Part shown: piece after piece, positions 1 to 7,419 of the stretch
How positions within the stretch are numbered: position 1 is the stretch's first letter
Layout: each line of letters begins with the position of its first letter
From: a virus
DNA length: 24,806 nucleotides
Strand: one strand, 5' to 3'
IMG/VR virus record: IMGVR_UViG_3300043436_002567
Span: 1 to 24,806 of that record
Translations under genes and position numbers: made by a program
The notes under the pieces: model-generated
What the model was told of the DNA's origin: nothing
What the model saw: the letters and a program-made list of their open reading frames with translations, nothing else
Database searches by the model: none

Positions 1-243
1 CTCTTTTGATTTTGTGTCATAAGTAGCCTCACCATTTGCTGAAAACTCTCCTGCCCATGAACCATAGTCTAATTGATCAGACATTTGGTCTATCAACCAT
101 TCAGCTTCTTCACTAGAAACTTGTTCACCATCTACTTCCATGTAGACCCAGCCAGAGTCTCCTCCGCCTTCCCATTTCAACACTACTTCTTTTTCTTGGG
201 CAACTTGTGCGTCGCACCAATCAATTACTTTTTGAATGTCCAT
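1..243 (-). CDS. Hypothetical acidic protein, 3' end cut by the window edge
   Basis: The frame opens with ATG at 243 (MDIQKVIDWCDAQVAQEK...) and stays open to the first base, so the C-terminus lies outside. The visible 81 residues are acidic and rich in Trp and Gly, with an amphipathic first helix. The start lies 3 nt from the stop of the next gene upstream (247), which fits co-transcription. I recognise no family. The open frame, composition and spacing support a real gene. Confidence 0.7.
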   Translation of the reverse strand, partial: MDIQKVIDWCDAQVAQEKEVVLKWEGGGDSGWVYMEVDGEQVSSEEAEWLIDQMSDQLDYGSWAGEFSANGEATYDTKSKE

Positions 244-246
244 CTC

Positions 247-636
247 TTACTTTTTGAATGTTTTTACATAATCTGATTTGTCCTTTGCGATTTCTTGAAG
301 AACTTTTCTTCCTTCGCCTGGTTTATACATCCACCCTGTGATGTTCATGTTGTCAAGGTAATCTTTTATTGTAGGGATCCAACCAAGATCTTCCATACAA
401 TGTTGTTCGCCAATTGCTCTTACAGGTACTTTTTTACCATCAGAGTTTACAATGTACACTCCAAACTCTTTCTCACACCAGAAGATGCCTTCTGTGTGAT
501 GTCTCAATGCTCTGTGACGCATGTCTGGGTAATGCATCTTTGTTTCGTCAAACCAATTATGAATTGGTAGATAATCTTCTTCAACACCTCCCCATTTCTT
601 TACAGAAGAGATGCTATGATGTAATGGATGACTCAT
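247..636 (-). CDS. DUF6915-like conserved protein
   Basis: 129 aa. The start MSHPLHHSISSVKKWGG is chosen because an 18-codon extension would run through the upstream gene. The His-rich opening, the segment DYLPIHNWFDETK, the RHRALRHH motif, the GIF.CE stretch and VPVR.IGEQH are the hallmarks I recall for DUF6915. That family is common in bacteria and phages, and its function is not known. The many conserved His, Asp and Glu residues would suit metal binding, but that is inference. It overlaps the upstream small gene by 23 nt. Confidence 0.85.
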   Translation of the reverse strand: MSHPLHHSISSVKKWGGVEEDYLPIHNWFDETKMHYPDMRHRALRHHTEGIFWCEKEFGVYIVNSDGKKVPVRAIGEQHCMEDLGWIPTIKDYLDNMNITGWMYKPGEGRKVLQEIAKDKSDYVKTFKK

Positions 637-826
637 GATTTGTAAGTTTTTGTACAATTTGTAATGCTTCATCTCTGTTTGTAGCTTCAAAAGGGCCTAC
701 AACAGTTTCACAAAATGGTGATTCATTTGCTTCTCGTATATCCAAAGGTTCAAAGTATCTCTTTGCTTGGTATGTTCCAGAAACATGCTTATATCCCCAC
801 CATTTGAATTTTGGTAACTCACTCAT
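614..826 (-). CDS. Small conserved phage-type hypothetical protein
   Basis: 70 aa, beginning MSELPKFKWWGYKHVSG. The WGYKHVSGTYQAKRYF segment and the later ESPF...VGPFEA pattern resemble short proteins often seen beside DUF6915-like genes in phages; I know no function. It overlaps the upstream gene's stop by 8 nt and the downstream gene's start by 23 nt, so the three are probably translated from one message. Confidence 0.75.
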   Translation of the reverse strand: MSELPKFKWWGYKHVSGTYQAKRYFEPLDIREANESPFCETVVGPFEATNRDEALQIVQKLTNHESSITS

Positions 827-1445
827 GATTTTCTTTTAAAGTGTAATCTAAATCCTCAAGACTGTACTTTTCTTCAAAGTGTTCTTTAAGAATTGTCTCA
901 CCTTCCTTTTCAGAAAGTTGTTCTCCATCATACCAGAATTCTATCTCTTGGTATGGTATTCTTGTCTTAAACAATGTTGTATAAGAATGCTTTACATCGT
1001 AATCATTTGACTTTACAAAACAAAACAATGGCACGCGATCATTATCAATTGTGGTATTGACAAGCATTAACGTTTTGTTTTCAAGTTTTTCATACAACTT
1101 GTCAAGGTCTGTTTTAGAAGTGTATCTTCCATATGCTAAATAAGGGCAAACTCTTAATGAGTATTCACCACAACTTCTGTGCACTGGTAGATCTGCAATT
1201 GCGCCTCTTTTATGAAACACAGATGCAGGACCACCTATAAACCAACTATCATCTTTTAATTCTGTACCACAAACTGAACAGCATTTGTTATTAATGCAGT
1301 ATGCAAGTTTGTGATGATCATTGATTTTGAAATGGTGTACATCACCTTCTTTTAAAACAATAAAGGGGACATATAGCCCCCTTTTATCTTTGTCACAATT
1401 TTCTTCAATTACTTTTGGTACAGGTATCTCTTTGAAATGCTTCAT
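819..1445 (-). CDS. Cys-rich putative zinc-binding protein, 208 aa
   Basis: A CSVCG pair near residue 56 and a later VHRSCGEYSLRVCPYLA segment give a spaced set of four Cys plus His residues, as in a treble-clef or zinc-ribbon fold. GGPASVFHKRG lies between the two Cys pairs. The C-terminal 90 residues are acidic and carry no motif I know. Similar proteins with a CxxCG...HxxCxxYxLxxCPYLA pattern occur in phages and plasmids without a known role. The zinc site is inferred from Cys spacing only. Confidence 0.75.
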   Translation of the reverse strand: MKHFKEIPVPKVIEENCDKDKRGLYVPFIVLKEGDVHHFKINDHHKLAYCINNKCCSVCGTELKDDSWFIGGPASVFHKRGAIADLPVHRSCGEYSLRVCPYLAYGRYTSKTDLDKLYEKLENKTLMLVNTTIDNDRVPLFCFVKSNDYDVKHSYTTLFKTRIPYQEIEFWYDGEQLSEKEGETILKEHFEEKYSLEDLDYTLKENHE

Positions 1446-1450
1446 ATCTG

Positions 1451-1708
1451 TTATAGAATTGATTTGTTTTTGCTAGAGTTCATTGCCTCTATGAATTCAT
1501 CAACTTTAAAGGCTGAATAAGGCATTACCATGCCATTGCGATTATAATACTCAACTCGTTCTATTTTGTGCGCGAGAGCTTGCTCTAAGGGCATATAATC
1601 TGCACGCCAATAATCTTTGTTGCGTACTTTTCTCCAATCATCAAAGCTAAAGTCAACAGTTAAATTTGCAAGAGTTTCCTTTAAACGTTTACTCTGATAC
1701 GTTTCCAT
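1451..1708 (-). CDS. Hypothetical protein, 85 aa
   Basis: The frame begins METYQSKRLKETLAN and is predicted mostly helical, with aromatic residues in the middle (DYWRADYMP, VEYYNRNG). It overlaps the upstream gene by 20 nt and ends 5 nt before the next start. No family is recognised. Confidence 0.65.
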   Translation of the reverse strand: METYQSKRLKETLANLTVDFSFDDWRKVRNKDYWRADYMPLEQALAHKIERVEYYNRNGMVMPYSAFKVDEFIEAMNSSKNKSIL

Positions 1709-2015
1709 CTGATGATGGTTCTTCTACCACGGCTTCTTCTACCACAGACTCTTCTGGTTGTGCAAGTTTTAAATCTTTGATAGCAAACTCAACTGCCATG
1801 TAAACAAGCTTTGCAACTGCACTCCATTTAGCAAATGATTTGTGTGACATTCTACCAGAGAATACAAAACCACTCATTCTATCGCCAGGTATAACCTCAA
1901 AGCTATTAGCAACTTCATCAACTTTTAACAAAACTACTGCTGTTTCTACTTTACCTTCTGTAGTTGTGTACTCTTCTGTGAACTTGTAAGTTCTACTTGC
2001 TGTTTCAATATTCAT
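1689..2015 (-). CDS. Hypothetical protein with acidic tail, 108 aa
   Basis: Residues 1-85 look like a small beta-rich domain (alternating hydrophobic strands, then a helix KLVYMAVEFAIKDLK). The last 20 residues are a disordered Glu/Val-rich tail (EESVVEEAVVEEP). It overlaps the genes on both sides. Function is unknown; a single-strand DNA- or protein-binding role would only be a guess from the acidic tail. Confidence 0.65.
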   Translation of the reverse strand: MNIETASRTYKFTEEYTTTEGKVETAVVLLKVDEVANSFEVIPGDRMSGFVFSGRMSHKSFAKWSAVAKLVYMAVEFAIKDLKLAQPEESVVEEAVVEEPSSDGNVSE

Positions 2016-2235
2016 CTTCTTGTTGTTCTATGTTAAACTGATCACCTATTTTGCGTATTGTATTGGCCAGGTGTTTAGCCAAGTTTCTGAGAGATTCAAT
2101 CTCTAATGTTTGTAACCACTCATCTTGTTTACTTGATGGGCAGTCTTCAAAGCATGTTGGTTCACGCTTATCTTCGTCGTCAAACTTGTGAAATATGTAG
2201 ACGCCACTTAGGTTTCTACGATTTACTTTTTCCAT
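2005..2235 (-). CDS. Hypothetical protein, 76 aa
   Basis: Begins MEKVNRRNLSGVYIFHKF, followed by a helical second half (LQTLEIESLRNLAKHLANTI). A CFEDCPSSKQDEW segment recalls short phage proteins with a C...D.P...Q.EW pattern. Overlaps of 11 and 20 nt with its neighbours indicate one operon. Confidence 0.65.
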   Translation of the reverse strand: MEKVNRRNLSGVYIFHKFDDEDKREPTCFEDCPSSKQDEWLQTLEIESLRNLAKHLANTIRKIGDQFNIEQQEDEY

Positions 2236-2482
2236 GCAGCTGATCTAAAAAGTTTTCTTTAATCGTGTCTTCAGCAATATCTAATGCTGGTGGTTCTTCG
2301 TCACTCCAAATGATTTCAGTAACTTCTACCATATCATTTTCCAAATCACTTTCAACAGCTACTGTAAAGTCAAAGTCTCTGATTTGTGCTTCATCATCAG
2401 TTTCTGAAACATCAGATGTATAACTGCCAGAGTAAAACTCAATTTTACCAAAAGCTTTTTGCTCAATTTTAAATCTTCCCAT
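2216..2482 (-). CDS. Acidic hypothetical protein, 88 aa
   Basis: Strongly acidic in the middle (SETDDEAQIRDFDF, ESDLENDMVEV), with a beta-rich start (MGRFKIEQKAFGKIEFYSG). It overlaps the upstream gene by 14 nt and the downstream gene by 20 nt. No family is recognised. Confidence 0.65.
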   Translation of the reverse strand: MGRFKIEQKAFGKIEFYSGSYTSDVSETDDEAQIRDFDFTVAVESDLENDMVEVTEIIWSDEEPPALDIAEDTIKENFLDQLHGKSKS

Positions 2483-2834
2483 TACTTGAAATGTTTTTAT
2501 TTATTATATCACCAAGATTCTTATATGAATCATTAAAGCGTTTATCACAATCATTACAATAGTATTGGTCATATGGACCAGAGTCAGCAATAACATTTAC
2601 TTTTTGATTAACTGTGCACCACATTAATTCTTCTATATTTGTACTGTTGCATTCTCTGCAAACATAAACATCATCAAGGTGCATTAACTCATGTAAATAA
2701 ACTTCTGCCTCTGAGACCTCATTCTTTACAAGAGCACTTTCGTCATCAATGTATTCAACAAGGTCATACACACCAGATGAGTTACCATGATCTGGATCAT
2801 TCCAAAATACTTTTTGTCCAATTTTAAATTCCAT
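2469..2834 (-). CDS. Hypothetical protein with two Cys pairs (putative zinc ribbon), 121 aa
   Basis: The likely start is MEFKIGQKVFWNDPDHG. A longer frame would begin inside the terminator stem at 2850-2873, so the extension is rejected; the ATG at 2840 (MCMEF) is the alternative. Residues 1-50 look like a small beta domain (VFWNDP...SGVYDLVEYI). Then come VCREC and YYCNDC pairs about 37 residues apart, suggesting one zinc ribbon. It follows the terminator and may start a new transcript. Confidence 0.7.
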   Translation of the reverse strand: MEFKIGQKVFWNDPDHGNSSGVYDLVEYIDDESALVKNEVSEAEVYLHELMHLDDVYVCRECNSTNIEELMWCTVNQKVNVIADSGPYDQYYCNDCDKRFNDSYKNLGDIINKNISSNGKI

Positions 2835-2840
2835 ACACAT

Positions 2841-2873
2841 AAAATAAAAAAGCACTTGCCTAGACAAATGCTT
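2841..2873 (-). terminator. Intrinsic terminator
   Basis: Read on the minus strand, AAGCATTTG and CAAGTGCTT pair (9 bp with one G-U) around a 6-nt loop, followed by TTTTTATTTT. It lies just after the stop of the 62-aa gene at 2896-3084 and separates that gene from the run downstream. Confidence 0.75.
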
Positions 2874-2895
2874 TATTTAGTAATTAAAAACGCCT

Positions 2896-3084
2896 TTACT
2901 TTTTTAGCTTAGGGTTATTTTGAAAATTGATAAAAGACTGAGCACCACGACGTGTTTCATAACACAATCTTGTAGGTGCAGTTTTTGACATAACATATTC
3001 CCACTTTGTGAAAAAGAAGAATACTGTTTTCTTTTGCTGTATACAGTAGTATCCAGGTGACTCATTAACAATTCTGTACTCCAT
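2896..3084 (-). CDS. Small basic hypothetical protein, 62 aa
   Basis: MEYRIVNESPGYYCIQQKK is followed by a Phe run (FFFFTKWEY) and a basic tail. The pattern 'GYY.IQ.KK..FFF..WEYV' with a short helical end occurs in small Bacteroidota phage proteins of unknown role. It is followed by a terminator and preceded by a 58-bp AT-rich gap, so it may have its own promoter. Confidence 0.65.
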   Translation of the reverse strand: MEYRIVNESPGYYCIQQKKTVFFFFTKWEYVMSKTAPTRLCYETRRGAQSFINFQNNPKLKK

Positions 3085-3142
3085 AATTTAAACTTTTAAA
3101 GGTTACACTTAAACAATTTTGTCACAAATATAATAAATTGTG

Positions 3143-3451
3143 CTATATAATTGTTTTACGTTTACACTTTGGAGAACAACCTAAGTTGATAGAGATACTG
3201 AAATCTCTTTTCTCATAAGGCTTTAGCTTTAAAGTCTTGTCATTCAAGTACTTTTCTAAGATTTCGTCAAACTTTTCTTGATCCATTTCATGTTCAAGAA
3301 ACTTGATTTCCTTTCTACCATCCTTGTCAACAGGTGCTTCTTCGTACAGCTTATCAAAATCTGCAGGTGGATCACACGCTGCATACATTTCTCTATAGCA
3401 ATTGAAAGCTGCTTCTGTCAATTGTTTTAGTCTTTTTGGTCGCATCATCAT
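3143..3451 (-). CDS. Hypothetical protein, 102 aa
   Basis: Opens with three consecutive Met codons (MMMRPKRLKQLTEAAF); the first overlaps the upstream stop as ATGA. It is helical and charged, with a CSPKCKRK tail. No family is recognised. Confidence 0.65.
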   Translation of the reverse strand: MMMRPKRLKQLTEAAFNCYREMYAACDPPADFDKLYEEAPVDKDGRKEIKFLEHEMDQEKFDEILEKYLNDKTLKLKPYEKRDFSISINLGCSPKCKRKTII

Positions 3452-3687
3452 GAAAGTGGAGTTGATTTCAATGTTTCGTAGATTGCTTGCACTTCTGCAA
3501 CAGCCTCGTCCTCATCTTCAATCTCATTCACTTTGAACGCCATTACACCAAACATACACATCATACCTGCAAGAAACCCCTTGCGCATTTCAGTATACTG
3601 AATGTCATCTTTAGGCATTGCACCTAAACCAATTGTGTCCATGAAGACATCAAACTCTTCATCTGGATTTAATAATTTACTACTCAT
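3448..3687 (-). CDS. Hypothetical acidic protein, 79 aa
   Basis: MSSKLLNPDEEFDVFMDT is followed by a hydrophobic helix (KGFLAGMMCMFGVMAFKV) that could be buried or membrane-associated, and then an acidic helix. ATGA overlaps with both neighbours mark it as part of a translationally coupled operon. Confidence 0.65.
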   Translation of the reverse strand: MSSKLLNPDEEFDVFMDTIGLGAMPKDDIQYTEMRKGFLAGMMCMFGVMAFKVNEIEDEDEAVAEVQAIYETLKSTPLS

Positions 3688-4076
3688 TCTTCTTCTTTTT
3701 TAGTTAAACCATTGTCATCTGCAACCATGTGTATAGCAAACCATATCTGCTCCATTGTTGCTTCATTTGTTAACGCATTTTCAAGTACATGGTGTGCGTC
3801 ATCGTCATCGCAAAGATAACGACTTTTTACGTCATCAGTGTGCCAGAGATTGTCTACAAAATAGCCTGCATCGCGCAGTACTTGTTTTGCATGTTCAACT
3901 CTGAAATCATCTTGAGGCTCATCATTTTCAAATTGTGGCTCAAGGTACTGAAGAAGATATTTTGCATAAGCTGTAAGCATCTGCTCACCTTTAAATTCAA
4001 AAGATTCTTTCCCAGTACCCTTAGTCAATTTGTACTTTGCTTTAAGTTCCTCATACAGGTCCTTTGTAAAATTCAT
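3684..4076 (-). CDS. Hypothetical acidic helical protein, 130 aa
   Basis: Begins MNFTKDLYEELKAKYKLT. It is rich in Asp/Glu and helical throughout, with HTDDVKSRYLCDDDDAHHVL in the second half. Similar short proteins with 'D..H.VLE.AL' tails occur in Bacteroidota phages; function unknown. ATGA overlaps on both sides. Confidence 0.65.
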   Translation of the reverse strand: MNFTKDLYEELKAKYKLTKGTGKESFEFKGEQMLTAYAKYLLQYLEPQFENDEPQDDFRVEHAKQVLRDAGYFVDNLWHTDDVKSRYLCDDDDAHHVLENALTNEATMEQIWFAIHMVADDNGLTKKEEE

Positions 4077-4234
4077 TTCTTGTCTTTTGGGTTATTACTT
4101 TTTGTCAAATTGAAACCATATTCTACAGCCTCAATAATAATTTTAGCAACATGTTTTGTTGCAAATGCGTCAGGATGGAACTTCTTGCTTATGGCGAATT
4201 CCCTTGCCAGTTTTCTCAACTCTCTTTCACTCAT
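4073..4234 (-). CDS. Small hypothetical protein, 53 aa
   Basis: A short frame reading MSERELRKLAREFAISKKFH to a Lys-rich end (NNPKDKK). Its stop overlaps the next start as ATGA (4073-4076), and its start overlaps the upstream stop. This is the same coupling as in neighbouring genes and supports a real gene filling the gap. It is predicted all-helical. Confidence 0.65.
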   Translation of the reverse strand: MSERELRKLAREFAISKKFHPDAFATKHVAKIIIEAVEYGFNLTKSNNPKDKK

Positions 4235-4452
4235 TTAATTGGGGGTAAAGGTGAATAAATTCCTTTTTGCTTTTGAACATGCGTTCTCATGCAAACATGT
4301 CTCATCTCAACTTTCTGAGCATGCCCACCACAATTCAAACAGTAATACCTCTTGCTATGCTGCTCGTAAAACGTTTCTGATTCACAGCACAGCGCGACAA
4401 GAAGCATTCCTTCAGGATTGATAGCTCTCTTTGAATAATTTGGTGCAAACAT
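4231..4452 (-). CDS. Small Cys/His-rich protein, 73 aa
   Basis: First gene of the leftward operon. MFAPNYSKRAINPEGMLL leads to CCES, CLNCGG and a C-terminal HVCMRTH, giving enough Cys and His for one zinc site. It borders the 499-bp divergent control region, so its transcription probably starts there. Confidence 0.65.
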   Translation of the reverse strand: MFAPNYSKRAINPEGMLLVALCCESETFYEQHSKRYYCLNCGGHAQKVEMRHVCMRTHVQKQKGIYSPLPPIK

Positions 4453-4494
4453 ATTTGATAAATTTTAGTCTAGTCTTTCCCAGTGTCTTCTAAC

Positions 4495-4512
4495 CTGTTC
4501 TTAGTAGTCAAC
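4495..4512 (+). repeat. 18-bp direct repeat, copy 1
   Basis: CTGTTCTTAGTAGTCAAC. It matches copy 2 at 4738-4755 in 17 of 18 bases, 243 bp apart and in the same orientation. Confidence 0.7.
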
Positions 4513-4737
4513 CTGTAGCACGGTTTTTAGTTACTCTCTGTTTTAGCACCCTTTTTTACAAATTTGATTTACAACAATGTAAAAAATAGGGTCAAGCTGA
4601 GAACTCATTCGCGTTGATGTACTCCTTCTCATTTTGTAGTACACTTTTTATATTATACATTCCTTTCTCAAGGGAACAACACGTCCAACATTACTGCTGA
4701 TATTTTATTTATACTCCTCAATGTTTTGGAGGCCAAT

Positions 4738-4755
4738 CTGTTCTTGGTAGTCAAC
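4738..4755 (+). repeat. 18-bp direct repeat, copy 2
   Basis: CTGTTCTTGGTAGTCAAC, differing from copy 1 only at base 9. On the minus strand it reads GTTGACTAC, which resembles a -35 hexamer, but no fitting -10 is seen. Confidence 0.7.
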
Positions 4756-4810
4756 AGGTTTTAAGACCCTTGTCCTGAAATGAGCATGTGTTTACAGTAA
4801 CTATAGTAAT

Positions 4811-4828
4811 GTAAACAAAATTGTTTAC
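4811..4828. repeat. Palindrome, possible operator
   Basis: GTAAACAA-AA-TTGTTTAC has 8-bp arms around 2 bp. A further TGTTTAC lies about 15 bp upstream, so GTTTAC-type half sites occur three times within about 40 bp. This arrangement suits a dimeric repressor better than an RNA hairpin, because the spacer is too short for a loop. Confidence 0.5.
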
Positions 4829-4951
4829 AAGACATTTTGGCTTTTGTATCAATGCTTAAGTGCTCGTCCTTGTTCTTTGACCTGCTTTTATCTTTAATGT
4901 TCTAATTTAATTTTTGTATATTATAGTTGTAGGGACACTCAAATATATTTT

Positions 4952-5986
4952 ATGTCAAATTCAACTAAAAAACGTGGCCGTCCAACATCACCTACAACTG
5001 AAATTGTGAAAGACTATTTGTCAAAGTTTCCAAATGCTCCAAGCAGAACACTTTCTGCAAAAATCTATAAGGAGAATTCAAAATACTTTACAAGCTTTGA
5101 CTCAGTCTACGATAAAGTTAGGTACTACAGAGGCCAATCTGGAAGTTCTAAAAGAAAAGCTCTTTCTGAAAAAACATATGTACAACCATTAAAAGCTCAT
5201 GTTATGACAAATTATGAAACAATGCCTCCATCTCTCACAGAGAAAAGAGGAACATTTACATTTCCAACTGCTTGCAAAAAGCTTGGTGTTATTGGTGATA
5301 TTCACTTACCATATCACGATGAAGATGCTGTTGAAACAGCGTGTGACAAAATGGAAGCAGAAAACATTGACAGTTTACTTATCAATGGTGATTTATTAGA
5401 TTTCTATCAGCTTTCATTCCATGAAAAAGATCCTAGAAAGGTTCATTTTAAAGAAGAAATTGAAGCTGGTAGACAGTTTCTTGCGTATTTAAGATCAAGA
5501 TTTCCTGACATTCCAATATATTACATACCTGGAAATCATGAAAACAGATTTGAAAGATACCTTAGAATTAAGGCATCAGAACTACTTGATGTAGATGAAT
5601 TTAGATTGGATGTGCTTTTGCGCGTTGCAGAAAGCAAGATAGAATACATACCATTCAGAACCAAACTTATCTTTGGAGACTTTTTGATTGAGCATGGTGA
5701 TAAGATTCCTGGAGCAGGAGGTGTTGTTCCTGCAAGAACTGCACTTATGCGATTGAAAACAAATTGTATTATCAATCACTTCCACAAAACATCTCAAAGT
5801 TCTCAGAGAGTATATGGCGCAGGTGATAGTGTAAGCATTAGAGCTTACAGTCTTGGTTGTCTTTGTGAGTTGGCTCCTGATTATATGGAGATCAACGAAT
5901 GGAATCATGGCTTTGCAATACTTACAAAACTTGACAGCATGGTGTCTGTTAGCAACTATAAAATTGAAAATAACACTGTTTTATAA
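4952..5986 (+). CDS. Metallophosphoesterase with N-terminal DNA-binding-like region
   Basis: 344 aa. Residues 1-70 are basic, with an AT-hook-like KKRGRPTSP and a helical region (ILSAK-like, then VRYYRGQSG), suggesting nucleic acid binding. From about residue 110 the calcineurin-type phosphoesterase core is complete: GDIHLPYHD (115-123), NGDLLDF (145-151), GNHENR (194-199), EHGD (247-250) and NHFHK (275-279). These supply the two-metal site. The substrate is unknown; the basic N-terminus makes a nucleic acid or nucleotide end plausible. No Shine-Dalgarno precedes ATG. It is the first gene of the only rightward unit here and overlaps the next start by 1 nt (TAATG). Confidence 0.85.
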   Translation: MSNSTKKRGRPTSPTTEIVKDYLSKFPNAPSRTLSAKIYKENSKYFTSFDSVYDKVRYYRGQSGSSKRKALSEKTYVQPLKAHVMTNYETMPPSLTEKRGTFTFPTACKKLGVIGDIHLPYHDEDAVETACDKMEAENIDSLLINGDLLDFYQLSFHEKDPRKVHFKEEIEAGRQFLAYLRSRFPDIPIYYIPGNHENRFERYLRIKASELLDVDEFRLDVLLRVAESKIEYIPFRTKLIFGDFLIEHGDKIPGAGGVVPARTALMRLKTNCIINHFHKTSQSSQRVYGAGDSVSIRAYSLGCLCELAPDYMEINEWNHGFAILTKLDSMVSVSNYKIENNTVL

Positions 5987-6288
5987 TGTTTTTACCAGTA
6001 AAGTTTTCTGAGAAAGATGGTAAGTCTTATTTTGAGCATATCAACATAACACATATTACACGACTTTCTTTTGTCAACATAATGAATCCTGATGCAGGAA
6101 CCAAAATCCATCTAAGAACTGGAGAAGTATTAATTACTCCAGTTCCTATGGATATTTTTCAATGTGACATTGATGATTGTTTCAAGTCGTCTACTGCTTT
6201 ACTGATATACAGCGTAGTTGCTGAAAAAGCAAAGTACTTTAAGCATGATGACGACGAAGACGTTCAAAATTCTGAATCAACTGAATAA
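5986..6288 (+). CDS. Hypothetical protein, 100 aa
   Basis: Begins MFLPVKFSEKDGKSYFEHIN. The first 60 residues are beta-rich (ITHITRLSFVNI, TKIHLRTGEVLITPVP), a pattern seen in FlbD/LytTR-like small beta domains. The tail is acidic (KHDDDEDVQNSESTE). It is translationally coupled to the phosphoesterase and converges with a minus-strand gene over the last 50 nt. Function unknown. Confidence 0.7.
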   Translation: MFLPVKFSEKDGKSYFEHINITHITRLSFVNIMNPDAGTKIHLRTGEVLITPVPMDIFQCDIDDCFKSSTALLIYSVVAEKAKYFKHDDDEDVQNSESTE

Positions 6289-6499
6289 CGTCTTCTACTC
6301 TTTCAATTACTATTGAAGGCCAGTCCCAATTGTGGACTTGCCAATTATTGTCAATTACTGTATCACTATCATTTGAGATAAGTGATAAACCTTCTGTTAC
6401 ATCAAGGTTGTAGTAATGGTAGTCAAAACCATTATTTGAATCTTTATTGAGAATTTCAACTTTCTCAAAACCTAAACTTATTAATTCCTGCTCTGTCAT
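6239..6499 (-). CDS. Conserved hypothetical protein, 86 aa
   Basis: The start MTEQELISLGFEKVEI is chosen because it overlaps the upstream stop as ATGA. The pattern 'LGF.KVE...YYN.D...GLSLISND.D' with a C-terminal EDV..L...FE is common in small Bacteroidota proteins and has no known role. The gene end overlaps the rightward gene's end. Confidence 0.7.
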   Translation of the reverse strand: MTEQELISLGFEKVEILNKDSNNGFDYHYYNLDVTEGLSLISNDSDTVIDNNWQVHNWDWPSIVIERVEDVIQLIQNFERLRRHHA

Positions 6500-6654
6500 T
6501 TGTGTAACTCTTTTACAATTTGTTTTGCCAAATACTTGGAGCATTTATATCTGATCATAACATAAGTCTCAATGGTGCTTGCAGCCATCTCATTGATATT
6601 TTTGTTTTCAGATCTCAACTCTTGAATAATCTGTGCTTTCATGATTTTACTCAT
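6496..6654 (-). CDS. Small basic helical protein, 52 aa
   Basis: A short frame (MSKIMKAQIIQELRSENKNI...). Its stop overlaps the next start as ATGA, and its start follows closely on the upstream frame. It is basic and helical, with the tail KYLAKQIVKELHK. It fills what would otherwise be a 200-nt gap. Confidence 0.6.
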   Translation of the reverse strand: MSKIMKAQIIQELRSENKNINEMAASTIETYVMIRYKCSKYLAKQIVKELHK

Positions 6655-6719
6655 CACTCTATGTTTTTGTAGATGATGTTAATTACAATGATGAAAGCTA
6701 TTTCAAATATCTTCTTCAT
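6654..6719 (-). CDS. Possible 21-aa hydrophobic peptide
   Basis: MKKIFEIAFIIVINIIYKN plus two residues. A basic start and one membrane-spanning stretch fill the gap between two genes. It begins inside the last codons of the gene at 6703-7107 and ends in TGATG with the next start. The coupling supports translation, but so short a frame can arise by chance. Confidence 0.35.
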   Translation of the reverse strand: MKKIFEIAFIIVINIIYKNIE

Positions 6720-7107
6720 ATGCCTTAACTTTTTGTTTATCAAAACGATATAAGATTTCTTTCTTTATAAGTTCTATGTGCCAGTCTGCACCACCATAGT
6801 CAAGTACAGCTTCTAAGTAGTCATCATCCATATCGCATATCGCAATCCACGATAAAGGTTGATCACCATCTTTACCTCTACTTCCTCTTGTTGCGTATTG
6901 ACGCACAAGTTCAAAGTCATCATCAGTATAAACTGCAAAGATTTTGATTTTACCCATATCTTTTGCACCATATCTAAGATAAGCTGTACCTCCATCAACC
7001 ATTGCCTCATTTGGGCAAGAGCAGATTTTGTAGTCATGTCTATGATAACTTACTATTGTTTCATTGCACTCCTGGCATGTCACAGAATTATAAACTAATT
7101 GTCTCAT
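6703..7107 (-). CDS. DUF7695-like zinc-binding protein, 134 aa
   Basis: The start MRQLVYNSVTCQECNET is chosen for its ATGA overlap with the upstream gene. CQEC...HDYKICSCPNEAMVDGG matches a short zinc-ribbon family I recall as DUF7695 (pattern CxxC...HD...CxC...VDGG.xYxR). The second half (YTDDDFELVRQYATRGSRG, WIAICDMDDDYL) is a partner region common in such Bacteroidota and phage proteins. The number of the DUF is from memory; the zinc-ribbon pattern is clear. Confidence 0.75.
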   Translation of the reverse strand: MRQLVYNSVTCQECNETIVSYHRHDYKICSCPNEAMVDGGTAYLRYGAKDMGKIKIFAVYTDDDFELVRQYATRGSRGKDGDQPLSWIAICDMDDDYLEAVLDYGGADWHIELIKKEILYRFDKQKVKAYEEDI

Positions 7108-7415
7108 TTCTCTGAATTTTCTTTTGGATAAACGCCATTCCACCACTCATATTCTGAGTTTTCTGTTCTAAAGCGAACATAGTCAACGTCATCGTTGGTT
7201 ATCTCCTCAAGTATTTCAACTACAACAGTTGTTAACCACCAATCATTTCTTGAATATGACCTTCCTGTAAGTGATCCTACAAGCATTGAGCATCCAACTG
7301 TTGGTCTATGACTGACAATCTCTTTAAAAGATTTGTCTTCATTCCACGCAATTGCTTCACTGCGAGCACCACTATCACCTACATGATCTGATACTCTAGA
7401 TAAATGGAAACTCAT
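7104..7415 (-). CDS. Hypothetical beta-rich protein, 103 aa
   Basis: The start MSFHLSRVSDHVGDSGA is preferred to a longer frame that would overlap the 35-aa membrane peptide gene. Features are VGCSMLVGSLTGRSYSRNDWW in the middle and an aromatic C-terminus (EYEWWNGVYP). The SxxxGSxTxRSYxxxDWW-like core recalls small phage beta-sandwich proteins. Function unknown. Confidence 0.65.
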   Translation of the reverse strand: MSFHLSRVSDHVGDSGARSEAIAWNEDKSFKEIVSHRPTVGCSMLVGSLTGRSYSRNDWWLTTVVVEILEEITNDDVDYVRFRTENSEYEWWNGVYPKENSEK

Positions 7416-7419
7416 GGCT

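Larger units (their letters stand above)
4453..4951. promoter_or_regulatory. Divergent non-coding control region (499 bp)
   Basis: No convincing gene on either strand. It separates the leftward operon (starts at 4452) from the rightward pair (starts at 4952). It holds an 18-bp direct repeat pair, a GTAAACAA/TTGTTTAC palindrome with another GTTTAC just upstream, and TTTTTACA...TGTAAAAA arms near 4553-4585. A TTGACC at 4878-4883 with TATATTATAG at about 4917-4926 may be promoter elements of the rightward genes, though the spacing is not ideal. Possible roles are a promoter/operator switch or an origin. Confidence 0.5.

Noticed and set aside
3789-4238. 149-codon plus-strand open frame
   Set aside because: Lies opposite two minus-strand genes coupled by ATGA overlap. 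Its hydrophobic Cys/Phe-rich translation is typical of an antisense shadow.
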